A program made the position numbers and the translations under genes. From assembly GCA_944472155.2 (NCBI GenBank), contig OX235272.1, positions 87,922,020 through 87,986,019 of the forward strand: a DNA stretch of 64,000 nucleotides. Reading direction: 5' to 3'. Origin of the DNA: Trichobilharzia szidati (taxonomy: Eukaryota > Platyhelminthes > Trematoda > Strigeidida > Schistosomatidae). The notes under the pieces are model-generated. The model was not told the DNA's origin. It saw only the letters and a program-made list of their open reading frames with translations, and ran no database searches. The first letter of the stretch is position 1. Each line of letters starts with the position of its first letter. Below, piece by piece: positions 21,938 through 32,879 of the stretch.

Positions 21938-22101
21938 AAGTTTTGGTTGGCTAAAGAATAGAACACAAAGATCTGTGTCCTGCATTCAGACTGCAACACC
22001 TTTTGGTAGTTACAGTTTACAAGAAAATATTGAACGTTGTCTAGCTATACAGAGACAACTTTGTATAAAAAATAAAGATGTTCCTACTGCATATGTGTGA
22101 T
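21938..22101 (+). other. Possible terminal exon of the same hypothetical gene
   Basis: An open frame runs through SFGWLKNRTQRSVS, TATPFGSYSLQENIERCLAI and ends NKDVPTAYV-stop at about 22099-22101. A pyrimidine-rich acceptor-like tract (GCTTTTTTCCTGCCGTAG) ends at 21906. Phase agrees with the upstream exon. No known domain is recognised, so this may be chance. Confidence 0.22.
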
Positions 22102-22384
22102 TAAGTTGTCAATCAATGTAATTTCAAGAACATTTCAGAGGAACTGTTACCAGATTTAAGACTTTCACACACTTTACCTAAAGTCCAAAAAAGTGTACCG
22201 AACAGAAAGTGAATTAGGCACGAAGATTATTTCATATATAACATGAATATATATGTATGTATACCATTTCTAAAACGGTAAAAAGGTTGTAAAGCTACTT
22301 AAAAGCCATCATTGATTCATTCATTCATAAAAAGCATCCTTGTGATTTAATGCATATGACGACCGACGCAGACAGTAGAAAAAT

Positions 22385-22665
22385 TCATTTAACGGGATTT
22401 CATCACGAGCTGATACCGGTTAGAGATCCATTGGAAAGCCTGGTGGCATAATGGTCTACGAGCTAGCTAGTCTTGTAACTACAAGGTCCTGAGTTTGAAC
22501 CTTGATGGTGGAAGCGTACTGACGAGGAGTCCCAAACTAGGCCGACAAAAAAGTTGACCAGTGCTCCTAGCTGGTTTTCTAATGGTTCTCTAACTAATGT
22601 TAGCTTATGATGAAATCCTGTAAAGAATCAGTCAAATCCCTTCAGACCAATACTTGAAAAAAATG
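22385..22665 (+). mobile_element. Hammerhead SINE HH2 with deleted left arm
   Basis: A remnant of the inverted left arm (GGATTTCATCACGAGCTGAT at 22395-22414) is fused to the tRNA-like head (GTGGCATAATGGTC near 22442; GAGTTTGAACC near 22491), then the hammerhead region 22515-22565 with TACTGACGAGGAGTCCC and GGCCGACAAAA replacing GGACGAAAC, then the tail to CAATACTTGAAAA. Confidence 0.7.
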
Positions 22666-23261
22666 AATAATTTCTTTCTGTCTTTGAAATTAACAGTCAT
22701 TCACTGTCGTGTCCACATGATTTATTATTTTTTGTATGTTGACATAAATCAGACGGAGACATACCTAAAAGTCTAAATTTTATAAAAAACATTCTTCCCT
22801 TCTGGGTTTTAGATCCCCAATTCTGTATAATTGTAGAAGACTATACCTTTCACATTTCCATCCATCGATTGAAAACACTTCAACTGTCATTTGGTGGAAT
22901 GTTCTCCTTTTAGTTATTTTGAAACACTTGAACTGATACTGTGCACGTGAACCTTTGTGTATGTTTTTTTCGATTCTGAAAGGAACATGGAGGTTCAAGT
23001 TTGATCTTTAAATGTTTAGTATTGGTGTCGTTTTTTATGAGATAAATTTGGTAGCTTCACTCTCAACGTTTCTTCTTTACTGGGCTTGTCATTAGCTAGT
23101 AAACTGGGTGATCTGTTGAAGCGCATCGACTGAATATTGGGGCATTTAAGTTACTCGTTTAACTCCAGATGAGTGTAGTTTTTGTCTTCAGTATAGAATA
23201 ATAATGAACTCGAATGCAAATATATTACTGGTTAATTGCATACACTGCCTTAGAAACAAAA
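22666..23261. other. No recognisable gene
   Basis: A 72-codon minus-strand ORF (22998-22780) has no recognised motif. AT-rich. Confidence 0.3.
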
Positions 23262-23640
23262 TTACATGGGATACACCTGCAATTCGTTGTAACCCTGTAT
23301 AATTTCTAAGGTTCTTGTAATCTATATTCGCACCTCCTGATTCCCGTCTCAAGTTGAAAATTATTACTTCAATTTTGTTTCCATGCTTATTTTTACACAC
23401 TTGATATCCGTTTTAATCCTGCGTAATTTTGTTTCTAAGCCTCTCGTAAAACCATATCTAGTTGGAAATAATTATCACCTTTTATTCGCCGTCGTAATTA
23501 TGTAGAATCAAACAAGAATTGTCTCCATGTAAAATTATTAATTTAAATGCGATTGTACAGCTTTTGAAAATGAAATCGCCGAAAAGATTTATTTGCTGAA
23601 CTTCGAGTTCGCTTCTTTCTATTATCGTATATTCACTGAC
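23262..23640 (+). mobile_element. PLE terminal repeat, partly tandem
   Basis: Two tandem versions of a block (GTAACCCTGTATAATTTCTA at about 23289; TTTAATCCTGCGTAATTTTG at about 23412) precede GATTGTACAGCTTTTGAAAA and the PLE end motif GCCGAAAAGATTTATTTGCT near 23577-23597. The same series stands at 62030-62290 immediately upstream of a PLE, identifying it as a PLE pseudo-LTR. No coding part remains here. Confidence 0.6.
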
Positions 23641-23689
23641 AGGTTGATTTATGGTTAAATAAGGTGAAGGTTATGAATTATGAATTCAG

Positions 23690-24655
23690 ATAATTTGCTA
23701 GTTTTATACGCAACCTTATAGTGCCACATGCGAGGTAATTCATGATGGAAAGCTCAGCGAAGCCTTTACAATGAAGACAGGAGTAAGAAAAGACTGCCTG
23801 TTTGTCGCATGTGATCCCCTCAACTGTGGTGGACCATATGGTGTGGCGGACCAAGAGGACTGGGACAACCGATATACTTTTGGAAGACTGCAATCTGATT
23901 TATATTTCACGTTCTTTAAAACCCGGGGATTCACGAGTGAAAACCAACAAGTTTTCAGAAGAGGCGGCGAAGACTACCTACTGGATGAAAGCAAACACCA
24001 ACCATCATCGATGGAAGAAATTTGGAAGATGTCATGTCTTTCGCTGATGCAGGTTGCATTATTTTAGGTACAGTCATCATGGATGAGGATATCAAAGCTA
24101 ACGAACGCTGGATGGAAAAAGAAAGATAGGAGTTCACTACTCTGAAATCATTATGAAGATCAATAGCACTCGGGAAAAAGGACAAACAAGAGAAGTCAGT
24201 GCTTCTGCATGGTTTATAAGTGTGGTCAGAGCGTCACCATAATCATTTGCAGAGAGCTTCTTGACACTTTCATTAGCACTTTCCTTCTCTGGCTCGTTAC
24301 TAAAATTAAGATGGCTGGCAGACCAGAAGGGATAAGGAACAAGGAAATCTGGTACTGTAGTGAACCAGGCAAGAAGCTACTACCCAGAAAATACGCAGAA
24401 GGAAAGGGAGATGGATTGGACATGCATTCAGGACACCATCAAGTGGCACCATACGCTCAACAGGTTCTCGAGTGGAACCTGAAAAGGAGGCAACGAGTTG
24501 GGAGTGGGTTGAATGGTGACATGAAGGAAATCATTTGAAGAGTAGATAAAAGCTTGTGTGAAGTAGTGCCGCAGGTTGAAAATGATGACAGAGAACCGAT
24601 AAAAGTTAAAATTTGCCTCTTAGGTCCCGTGTTTCACTCGTAAAACAAGAAACTG
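23690..24655 (+). mobile_element. RTE LINE 3' half, decayed
   Basis: Plus strand: EVIHDGKLSEAFTMKTGVRK (RT motif B region, VRTGVRQG) at 23730-23790, then SENQQVFRRGGEDYLL, HHRWKKFGRC..., C-terminal KEREMDWTCIQ-type residues and a degraded 3' end (TCCCGTGTTTCACTCGTAA near 24625). Internal deletions and shifts throughout. Confidence 0.75.
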
Positions 24656-24837
24656 ATAATAATTGTAATTATTGCGCACACATAGTTCCCTTGATAAATT
24701 CTGATGAAGTGAGACAGATCAAAACTCGCAGTATAACCACAGTAATTTCAGGTAGTCTGCAGGTGATAATAACCTGTAAGATAGAATAATATTATTTTTC
24801 AAAATAGTGATTGTAGGTGCTTGATTTATTCCAAGTT
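24656..24837. other. No recognisable feature
   Basis: Short AT-rich spacer. Confidence 0.4.
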
Positions 24838-25230
24838 CGATCAAGAATTAATATCAGTTAGAGAACCTTCGATCCTCACTAGTGACAGGGTAAAAGACAA
24901 AGTTGCCTGAAGTTCTACTGATAAGTTGTGACCAGTATAATCCACTGGGCTGGAAGTGAGGAAAGATACTCTGCGATGACACTGACTGATGTCCATGTGA
25001 AAATCATGAACTGATAAAGGTTGGAATTCATGAGTCATTGAATTGGATCCCAGTAGTTGAGTGGTCTACGAACTTTCTTAGTTATCAGAATTTCCAGAGT
25101 TCGAAATCTAGAGGGTACCGATTAGCCCCAAACTGAGACAAGACGGCTATGCAGTACTCCCCGTTTCCAATAGTTCCCTGACTGACACCAATTCGTGATT
25201 AAACTCGAAAGGACGAGATCATTTTTACAC
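24838..25230 (+). mobile_element. Hammerhead SINE HH2, near full length, decayed
   Basis: A short inverted left piece (ATTAATATCAGTTAGAGAAC) is followed by a plus copy that starts at the 5' block CTCACTAGTGACAGG (24876), continues through GGTTGGAATTCATGAGTCAT, the tRNA-like head (GTTGAGTGGTCTACGA; GAGTTCGAAATC) and a mutated hammerhead at 25112-25165 (GACAAGAC for GACGAAAC), then the tail. Confidence 0.65.
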
Positions 25231-25820
25231 TGCAAATCTGGTCTTTCTTGCTTTATCAAAAAATTATAATTACAATAGCTTTATTCAATATAGTTTTGTG
25301 TGTACGTGTTCGGGTGGATAATATTATCCTCTTTCGAATTTTATTCAGAATAAGCAAGGCACGTATTCGAAATTATACCGGAAAAGAAGAGGATATCTGA
25401 TACATAGATACTCTATGGATAAACCAACCGAATTCACTAGAACAAGTGAGTAAAAACATGGCGACTTCTGCCTGTACAGCTAAGAAGTGACGCCTATAAT
25501 TTTTAAATAAAAAAACAGGAAACTCAAAGATAAGACCCCAATTTCGGATTGTAACATTTTTAAGAAAAAAATTAAAATACTTACTTAAAAGTCTGCTAAA
25601 TGATGATGGCTTTTGTCAATGAGTATATGATATTCATCTACAGTTGAAGAGTATCACACTGAGATGAGACAGCTTTTCAGTGCTCTTTGTTATTTTTTGA
25701 TGGTTACTCAATCGGAGTTGATTAAAATTAATCAGAATTTCTGTACAAACCGAAATTTGAATGAGAATAAACAGCAATTCAAACAAGAGGCCAGTTATTC
25801 GAATGTATCTCAAAAAGTAT
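25231..25820. other. No recognisable gene
   Basis: A 136-codon minus-strand ORF (26044-25634) overlaps this and the following SINE fragment. It has no recognised motif and crosses a repeat boundary, so it is treated as chance. Confidence 0.35.
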
Positions 25821-25825
25821 TTCGT

Positions 25826-25960
25826 GCGCACATACTGGTGAAGAGTCCCAAAACAGGACGAAACGGCTGTCCAGTACTCTCTGGTTTTCAATAATGTTCG
25901 TTCGTAACGAAAATTAACAAATGAAATTAATCCAAAAGTCTCCATGATTCTTATAGAAAT
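25826..25960 (+). mobile_element. Hammerhead SINE HH2 fragment with well-kept ribozyme
   Basis: Stem I TACTG (25833-25837) pairs with CAGTA (25872-25876). Stem II is AGTCCC...CAGGAC, GAAA is at 25860-25863, stem III is ACGGCTGT with GGCT in place of AGCT, and the GTC cleavage triplet ends at 25871. The single core defect is CTGAAGA changed to GTGAAGA (25838-25844). The tRNA-like head is missing. Confidence 0.7.
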
Positions 25961-26094
25961 AATATATACTCTCATCTCACTGATGCCTACCGGATAGACA
26001 TCCCACAGCTGTACTGACAGTTCGTCACCAGTGGGATCCACCATGTCAAGATGAAGTGGGTCCTCATTGAGGGCAATGGTGAGGGTAACGCTGT

Positions 26095-26335
26095 ATCACG
26101 AGTTGATATAATTAGAATTCACGGCTCACTGAATTCCACCCGGATTGCCTGGATGGTCAACGATCTTGGTCTCATAACCTGAAGATCCCAGCTTCGCTCT
26201 TTGGTGGTGTCACAGGCATACGACGCTGGGGACATCTAAACTAGGACTAAACAGCTGTCCAGTGCTCCTTGGTTTTTACTGATTTCTTTAAGTGATGTTG
26301 GTTTTTCATTAAAATCTAACAATTCGGGAAATTTT
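26095..26335 (+). mobile_element. Hammerhead SINE HH2, decayed
   Basis: Plus copy with AGAATTCACGGCTCACTGAA, a degraded tRNA-like head near 26150-26200, then CTAAACTAGGACTAAACAGC (GAAA reads TAAA) and GTCCAGTGCTCC at 26235-26268. Confidence 0.6.
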
Positions 26336-26519
26336 CTATAGTTGGTTTGTAAGGATTAGTTTTGTTTTTACGAGTTGATCACGGATTAATATCAGTTACA
26401 GAACCATTGAAAACCAACATTGGAGTACTAGACAGCTGTTTCATCAGCCTAGTTTGGGAATCATCGGCAGTATGCACCTACTGACAGGGTTCAAATGGAG
26501 GACCTTCCAGTTACAAGTC

Positions 26520-27620
26520 AAGGTCGGATAACTCCATTATGGATAAGATTTATTTTGATAAGTCACACAGTATGTTGTACAGTAATATTTACTGTGGTCA
26601 TCATGACCACGTTTCAAGCACAAACTATTGCTCATAATCATATCAAGTTACTCACACAACTTTTTTCTTCATTTGTATACATGTGTGGAAGTGTCTAGAT
26701 ATTTAAATAAAAATCAGTATAGGATGATGTACATTCAGAAATAATAATATGAGTGTTATTGATCAAATACAATCAGATGGGAAATAAGACGAGTGCTTTT
26801 ATAGTCAAAATAAGTAACTTGTTAGAATGTTGTGATGTGCTTGAATTGAAATAGAATTTTGAGATTTTTATTATCCTCTTCTGATTTGACGGGGAAAAAA
26901 TCTGCCATATTTCTGGTATTTGCATTGAGTCATTTCTGTTGCATGTGTTGGGTTAGACTCTATGAACCAGGCAGGATTCAGTAATTAATCTCTTTCTCCA
27001 CTACCTATATTACTTTTTAGAATTTGGACTCTGTCCACCCGATTGTGTTGTTGTATGTTAATGCATGTAGTGCAGTCGCTGAGCTTCTTTCTAAATTACT
27101 TATCTTCTCGGGGACAACCATTCTTACCTTAGCTAAGTTCTTATGTTGCGACAGTCTGATTACCCCGATCTGCTAGTTTGACCTATATAGTTGACCTCAC
27201 AGTCATTGCGGGTTACTTTAAATTATATTATTTTCTACCGGGACTTTTAGCCCACCACCAGTCAGAGCAGAGGAGGATAATGAATAATCTTAAAATTCTA
27301 TTTCAATTCAAGCACATCACAACATTCTAACAAGTTACTTATTTTGACTATAAAAGCACTCGTCTTATTTCCCATCTGATTGTATTTGATCAATAACACT
27401 CGTATTATTATTTCTGAATGTACATCACCCTATATCGATTTTTATTCCAAATATCTAGTCGATTTCACACATGTATATAAATGAAGAAAAAAGTTGTGTG
27501 AGTAACTTGATATGATTATGAGCAATAGTTTGTGCTTGAAACGTGGTCATGATGACCACAGTAAATATTACTGTACAACATACTGTGTGACTTATCAAAA
27601 TAAATCTTATCCATAATGGA
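26520..27620 (-). mobile_element. Penelope-like element (second type) with inverted terminal arms
   Basis: Minus strand of about 27215-27120 encodes NDCEVNYIGQTSRS, the GIY-YIG nuclease core, then broken frames toward HALT near 27055. The arms 26520-26895 and 27250-27620 match the 3' region of the PLE at 15.77-16.13 kb. The RT is absent. Compared with the 15.8-kb copy the arms are much more alike to each other. Confidence 0.8.
27501..27572 (+). ncRNA. Hammerhead-like fold in the PLE terminal arm
   Basis: Stem I AGTAA (27501-27505) with TTACT (27568-27572); core ATGATTAT (27512-27519) where CTGAAGAT is expected; stem II GAGCA (27520-27524) with TGCTT (27533-27537); GAAA 27538-27541; stem III GTGGTCAT (27543-27550) with ATGACCAC (27552-27559); GTA 27561-27563 at the cleavage position. 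The inverted arm carries the same at 26612-26640. The core substitutions predict little activity. Confidence 0.5.
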
Positions 27621-27790
27621 GTTATCCGACCTTGACTTGTAACCGGAAGGTCCTCCGTTTGAACCCTGTCAGTGGGTGCATACTGCCGATGAATCCCAAT
27701 CTAGGCTGATGAAACAGCTGTCCAGTACTCCAGTGCTGGTTTTCACTGGTTCTCTAACTGATATCAATCCGTGATCAACTAGTAGAAAAC

Positions 27791-28369
27791 AATTCAAGAA
27801 ATTGTTTCAACAAACAAGATTTTATCAGGACCCACACATAGTATAATGAAAGTTTTATCTAGAAGTCAACTGGCCTATTGGTGAAATGTTCGTGATCAGA
27901 ATGTCACAGCAAAGATTATAGTTGTCATCATAATCCTACACATTATCATCTTTCGTATCAAATATTTCATTAAAGCCAAATGTAGAGAAAAATATTCCAC
28001 AGAATTCAGTAGAAACCAATTAAATGTATGAGTACAGTTTGTAGTGAAAGCAAGATGAGATAGAACTTAGGAGAAATAAAAAAGGACGGAGAATAGCGTG
28101 TATTTGATATGACAAACGTTCAAGATGTATTTGAAAAGAAAAGTTGAATAAACAATAAATTCATTGATGATTCATAAATTTTATTTTAGAAATAAAATTT
28201 GCTCACTGTATTAGGATTGAAATTAGGAAGATCGGAATTGTATCAGTGATTTATGTCTGCATAATGTGTACTATGCTTGTCAGAACAACTTTATTTAACT
28301 AAATAATGTTATCGAATGAAATTCAAAATACCGCCATCACTTTTAGCATAGAATCAGTACTTATTTGAC
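27791..28369. other. No recognisable feature
   Basis: AT-rich. No ORF or repeat recognised. Confidence 0.4.
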
Positions 28370-28635
28370 CACGGATTGATATCAGTTAAAAAGCCATTGA
28401 AAGCCAACAGGGAATACTGGAAAACTGTTTCGTTCTGGTTGGACACTCTTCGGTAGCACTCCCCCACCACTTTCCGAATCCAAGACCTTCCAGTTGCAAG
28501 GTGACCTCGCTGGCCTATGAATTCCAAAATCTAACAACTGGTGATTTTAGCATGACCACTACCAGCTAGTGACATCTGTGAGTACTTGTTCTCACTCCAT
28601 AACGGATGAACCCCACTAGTCAGGACTTCTCATTA
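28370..28635 (-). mobile_element. Hammerhead SINE HH2, minus copy with long 5' part
   Basis: The hammerhead lies on the complement of 28413-28470 (CGAAGAGTGTCC..., GAACGAAAC; stem III GTTTT). The tRNA-like head is degraded. The 5' extension (ATAATGAGAAGTCCTGACTA complement, 28608-28636) matches that of the copy at 34.54-34.92 kb. Confidence 0.65.
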
Positions 28636-28649
28636 TAATCATAGTAATA

Positions 28650-28760
28650 ATAATAATGATTTAATTTATTCCAAAAAACAATACTTGTGATACAGAATGG
28701 AATTTTCAGCATTAATCACAATATTGCATCTATTTTCCTCAAATTATAGATAAAATTAAT
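28650..28760 (-). repeat. Short retroposon tail repeat (copy 1)
   Basis: AATGATTTAATTTATTCC followed by GGAATTTTCAGCATTAATCA recurs at 59632-59745, next to an AATAATAAT microsatellite. GGAATTTTCAGCA is also in the tail of SINE family A, so this may be the 3' end of a LINE or SINE read in reverse. Confidence 0.45.
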
Positions 28761-29126
28761 CACACAGAAGATTTTCCACATTTACAATAAGGGTAATGTC
28801 GAAAACATGCAGCATATTGAATGGAAATAATAATAATGATAACAGCTAAGGTAATAATAATAATAATAAAAGTGGAACTTGCCGTGGGCTTGTTTCACAC
28901 AGTATTGTCGATGCGGTATACAAATCCTTGCGTGATTAAAAATATTGAATATGATGTTCTCTTTACATGATATGGTGAGGGGAAAAACAAAGATTACAGC
29001 AGTCATAGAGATAAGTTGGTATTTGCAGTTATGAAAAGAAAAACAAAGAATCAACAGGACCATAAACATAATAGAAATAATAAAAGTAAAACTTGAAGGT
29101 ATATAAGGATGGATGGAGGAGATTGT
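28761..29126. other. AT-rich, microsatellite-containing spacer
   Basis: AATAATAATAATAATAA at about 28852-28868. The 95-codon minus ORF is low-complexity and not supported. Confidence 0.4.
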
Positions 29127-30023
29127 TTATTTACTAGATGAAAAAAGGTTAGTCATTTCTTGCCTGACACTATTTTCATCACATAGAATACGTGCCAAGT
29201 ATGGTATCATAGAATTTTTATACTTAGACGTGCGAGCATACAGTTTTCTGAAGTTACTTCTTGTTTTACCTGAGGAGATGTAAGGTGAAAGCTGAGGGTA
29301 AAGTGGATGCTCCAAGTCAGACAAAATCCCTTTAGCAAATTTATTGCACAAAGTCAAGTGCATATCGACAACGACGTTAACTATGTGATCCAATGGGACA
29401 CCACTCATCCTACTGACAGTCTTCAGCATTCTACGAATTGTGACATAGTCCTTTTTAAGCAAACCAGGAAAGAATAAGGGTGAACAATAAAGAAGAATAG
29501 GTAGGATGCAAGAGTTTATGAACTGTAAGAGGAGGGGTTGAGTTATACCCGAGTGCCTTAACTTCTTAATGTAAAATGTCAGGCGGAATATTTTACTGGA
29601 GATCGCTAAGACATGGGAAGACCAGGAGAGATCAGAAGAGAGAATAAGTCCAAGATACTTAATTTCTGATTTAATTCCTATATCATTGTCGTCAATCTTA
29701 CAACTGTCATGAGAATCGACGGCTTCTTTTAACTGTCTTTTACATCTTAAGCTGAAATTAACAGTTTGACATTTAGAAGGATTCAGTTTAAGACCGTTAG
29801 ACTCAGACCATTTACTGACTCCCGACAGAAAGCTATTTATTTTGGTACAATCTAGCTGGGAGTTAACAGCCATTGAAACTGTTAAATCATTAGCGTACTT
29901 CACGAAGTTTATATGAAAAAGCTTAGTAGTAGCATTAATTTCTTGGTGCTTATCGTAATGAAAATGGTGATTTAATACAATCAATCCAGCTAGCCTGTTT
30001 TCATCACATAAAATACGTGCCAA
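29127..30023 (-). pseudogene. Second, tandem copy of CR1 RT palm-thumb, 298-aa open frame
   Basis: Begins with the end of the upstream copy (MARILCDENR), a spacer of about 25 residues (LAGLIVLNHHFHYDKHQEIN...), then INFVKYANDLTVSMAV and the C-terminal domain to SSSK. The catalytic ADD reads AND. The frame stays open across the duplication junction, unlike the upstream copy (30.0-30.7 kb), which is frameshifted. Part of the CR1 entry. Confidence 0.8.
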
Positions 30024-31650
30024 CTATGGTATCATAGAACATACAGTTTTCTGAAGTTACCTCTTGTTCTACCTGAGGAGATGCAAGGTGAAAGATGAGG
30101 GTAAAGTGGATGCTCCAAGTCAGACAAAATCCCTTTAGCGAATTTACTGCACGAAGTCAAGTTCCTATCGACAACGACGTTAACTATGTAGTTCACTGGG
30201 ACACCACTCATCCTACTGACAGTCTTCAGCATTCTACGAATTGTGACATAGTCCTTTTCAAGCAAACTAGGGGTGAACAATAAAGAAGAATAGGTAGGAT
30301 GCAAGAGTTTATGAACTGTAAGAGGAGGGGTTAAGTTATACCCGAGTGCCTTAACTTCTTAATATAAAATGTCAGGCGAAGATAGCTGAGATATGGGAAG
30401 ACCAGGAGAGATCAGAAGAGAGAATAAGTCCAAGATACTTAATTTCTGATTTAATTCCTATATCATTATCGTCAATCTTACAACTGTCATGAGAATCGAC
30501 GGCTTCTTTTAACTGTCTTTTACATCTTAAGCTGAAATTAACAGTTTGACATTTAGAAGGATTCAGTTCAAGATCGTTAGACTCAGACCATTTACTGACT
30601 CCCGACAGAAAGCTATTTATTTTGGTACAATCTAGCTGGGAGTTAACAGCCATTGAAACTGTTAAATCATCAGCGTACTTCACAAAGTTTATTTCATCAG
30701 AGTGAGGCAAGTCATGTAAGAAGAAAGAAAAAGAAAAGGAGAAAGGACAGCGCCTTGAGGGACACCAGCTTCAGTAGGCAATGAAGTGGAAGACTTCCCT
30801 TTATACACGGTGTACTGCTTTCTTTCTGAGAAATAAGAATGTAACCAGTTAACAGCCCAACATTCTGTTTGACTTGCAGCAAGTTTATTTAATAAGATGT
30901 CCTTAGGGACCGAGTCAAAAGCAGATGTATAGTCTAGGAAGGCACAACGAACAAATTTAGCCCCCTTGTCTAGACTGGAAGCAATGTTATGATATAAGAC
31001 GGCAGCTGCATCTAAAGTGCTTCTACTGTGCTTATAGGCAAATTGTTTAGGGTCATTAAAGGATTTAAGCGAAGGTACAAGACTAAGTAAAAGTAATTTC
31101 TTCATAGTTTTCAAAAAAAGAGAGGTAATAGCAATGGGTCTAAATTTGACACATTCCCCAGTAGATGATTTAGGTATAGGTACAACTTTAATGTCCTTCC
31201 AAACGGCAGGCACAATATTACTGGAAAAAGATTTGTTAAATAGATCAGTGAGAGGGTGACACAGAATATCAGAACATTTAAAAAAAATAATACTAGGTAC
31301 ATAATCTGGACCTAAGCTCTGGGAAGGGTTCAGAGACTTGAGGCACTTTTGAACATCATTTGTGTTAAAACCTGGAAAGGGGCTATTATTAACACTAGTG
31401 ATGCTGGGAAGCATGGCATTTGAGGGAGAGTAAATAAAAGATTTATTAAGAGTACATACATCAAAAGAATGCGGAATATTGTTTATCTGCTTACCACGAG
31501 TGATTTCCTTAAATAGTTTCCACATATTAGAAGCATTTTTGCAGGATATGAATTTCTGGTTATATATTACATTCAACCTCTGCATTTCAGACTTGATTAA
31601 GAAGTAAGTTCTTTTTACACCAGATAAATAACTCAAAGCGGTGTATGTAT
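29127..31650 (-). mobile_element. CR1-like LINE (SR1/Perere type), RT region with tandem 3' duplication
   Basis: Minus ORF 31666-30689 (325 aa, first residues from flanking RTE) carries the RT: LGPDYVPSIIFF, WKDIKVVPIPKS, FRPIAITSLFLKTMKKL, motif A FLDYTSAFDSVPKDIL, motif B EAGVPQGAVLSPFLF. A shift then leads to INFVKYADDLTVS (catalytic ADD, ORF 30710-30372) and the thumb. A second copy of the same 3' part follows at 30023-29127 (298 aa, YANDL). The 5' end is cut by RTE at about 31650, so there is no N-terminal endonuclease. Confidence 0.85.
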
Positions 31651-32600
31651 CACAGGAGTCAGACAAGGATGCTTATTATCACCAATGATATTCCTAATTG
31701 TGGTGGACTGGATTATGCGTCAGACAGTGGGAAACCAGAAGACAGGGATATCCTGGACCGACGTGAAGAATCTAGAAGACCTGGATTTCGCGGATGATTT
31801 ATGTTTGATGTCACACAAAATCGAAGACTTACAAGCAAAACCGACAAACTGGTCGAAGAAGCAGCAAAGACAGGACTCCAGGTGAACATAGACAAGACGG
31901 AGGTTATGAAAATAACCAACCAACAACAACAACAGCAGCAACATCCAGCGCCAATCACCATCAACGGGAGGGATTTGAAAGAGGTTACTTCATTCACTTA
32001 TCTAGGGAGCATTGTCTCAACTACAGGAGGAACGGACGAGGATGTCAAATCGAGAATCGGGAAGGCGAGAAACACATTCATCAACCTGAAACCAATCTGG
32101 AAATCTTCGTCACTCAGCATCAACAACAAAATTCGGATTTTCAATACAAACGTCAAGTCAGTCAGTTCTTCTATACGGATCAGAAACTTGGCGGGTCACA
32201 AAGAATATTTCCAACAGGTTGCAGACCTTTATCAACAGCTGTCTTCGCTCTATACTGAAGATCAGATAGCCGGAAAGAATCACCAACAAGAAACTATGGG
32301 AACAAACAAAACAAGAACCAATCGCCCAACAAATATGCAGGAGAAAGTGGAGATGGATTGGACACTCGCTGAGGAGGCCACTGGGTGACATCGCGCGTCA
32401 GGCCAGCTCGAGTGGAACCCGAAAGGGAAGCGGCGAGTGGGACGTCCAAGGGTGACATGGAGGAGATCGTGTGAAGAGGAACTGAAACAGTATGGACTAA
32501 CATGGATGCAAGTGAAAAGTACAGCAGAAGACAGAAGCAAGTGGAGACGTGTAGTTGAAGCCCTATGTTCCACTAGGAACCCAAGGGAACAATAAAATAA
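31648..32600 (+). mobile_element. RTE LINE 3' half, best-preserved copy in the window
   Basis: Starts at TGVRQGCLLSPMIFLIVVDW (RT motif B), then NLEDLDFADDLCLMSHK with an intact catalytic ADD near 31790. After a frameshift an ORF of 195 aa (31801-32388) covers LQVNIDKTEVMKI, EVTSFTYLGSIVSTTGGTDE, RIGKARNTFINLKPIW and the C-terminus. The 3' end is GTTGAAGCCCTATGTTCCAC near 32552. 5' truncated at motif B, and the ORF is split. Confidence 0.85.
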
Positions 32601-32604
32601 AAAG

Positions 32605-32755
32605 TGTATGTATCAACTGATGAAGAGTCCCAAAATAGTACGGAATCGCTGTCTAGTGCACCCTGGTTTTCACTAATTCTCTAACTGATATCAATTCGCC
32701 ATCAAAATTGAAATAAATAAAATCCCTACAAATTAACTCTTAAAGGTCACTTGTC
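32605..32755 (+). mobile_element. Hammerhead SINE HH2 3' fragment
   Basis: Follows the RTE tail: CTGATGAAGAGTCCCAAAA, then TAGTACGGAATCGCTGTC (GAAA reads GAAT), the HH2 tail to AATCCCTACAAATTAACTCT. The head is missing. Confidence 0.65.
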
Positions 32756-32879
32756 ATCTGTAATATAGAACTTAACTTTCCAGACAAAACAATAAGATAA
32801 CGTAATTTATCTGAATCGTCTAACACATTTCAAACAGTCTGATCATACATCTAATTGTCATACGAATATATGTGAGAAT

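Larger units (their letters stand above)
26366..27790. mobile_element. 1.4-kb inverted-repeat composite: HH2 SINE - PLE arm - endonuclease - PLE arm - HH2 SINE
   Basis: The left arm (26366 to about 26895) and right arm (about 27250-27790) are near-identical reverse complements. Each contains, from the outside in, the HH2 tail, the hammerhead (26431-26488 and 27681-27732), part of the tRNA-like head, a junction at GTCAAGGTCGGATAAC / GTTATCCGACCTTGAC, and about 375 bp of PLE 3' end. The loop (26896-27249) is a PLE endonuclease remnant on the minus strand. A cruciform or hairpin could form. Confidence 0.85.

Noticed and set aside
25634..26044. 136-aa minus-strand ORF
   Set aside because: It crosses the boundary into an HH2 SINE fragment and has no recognised motif.
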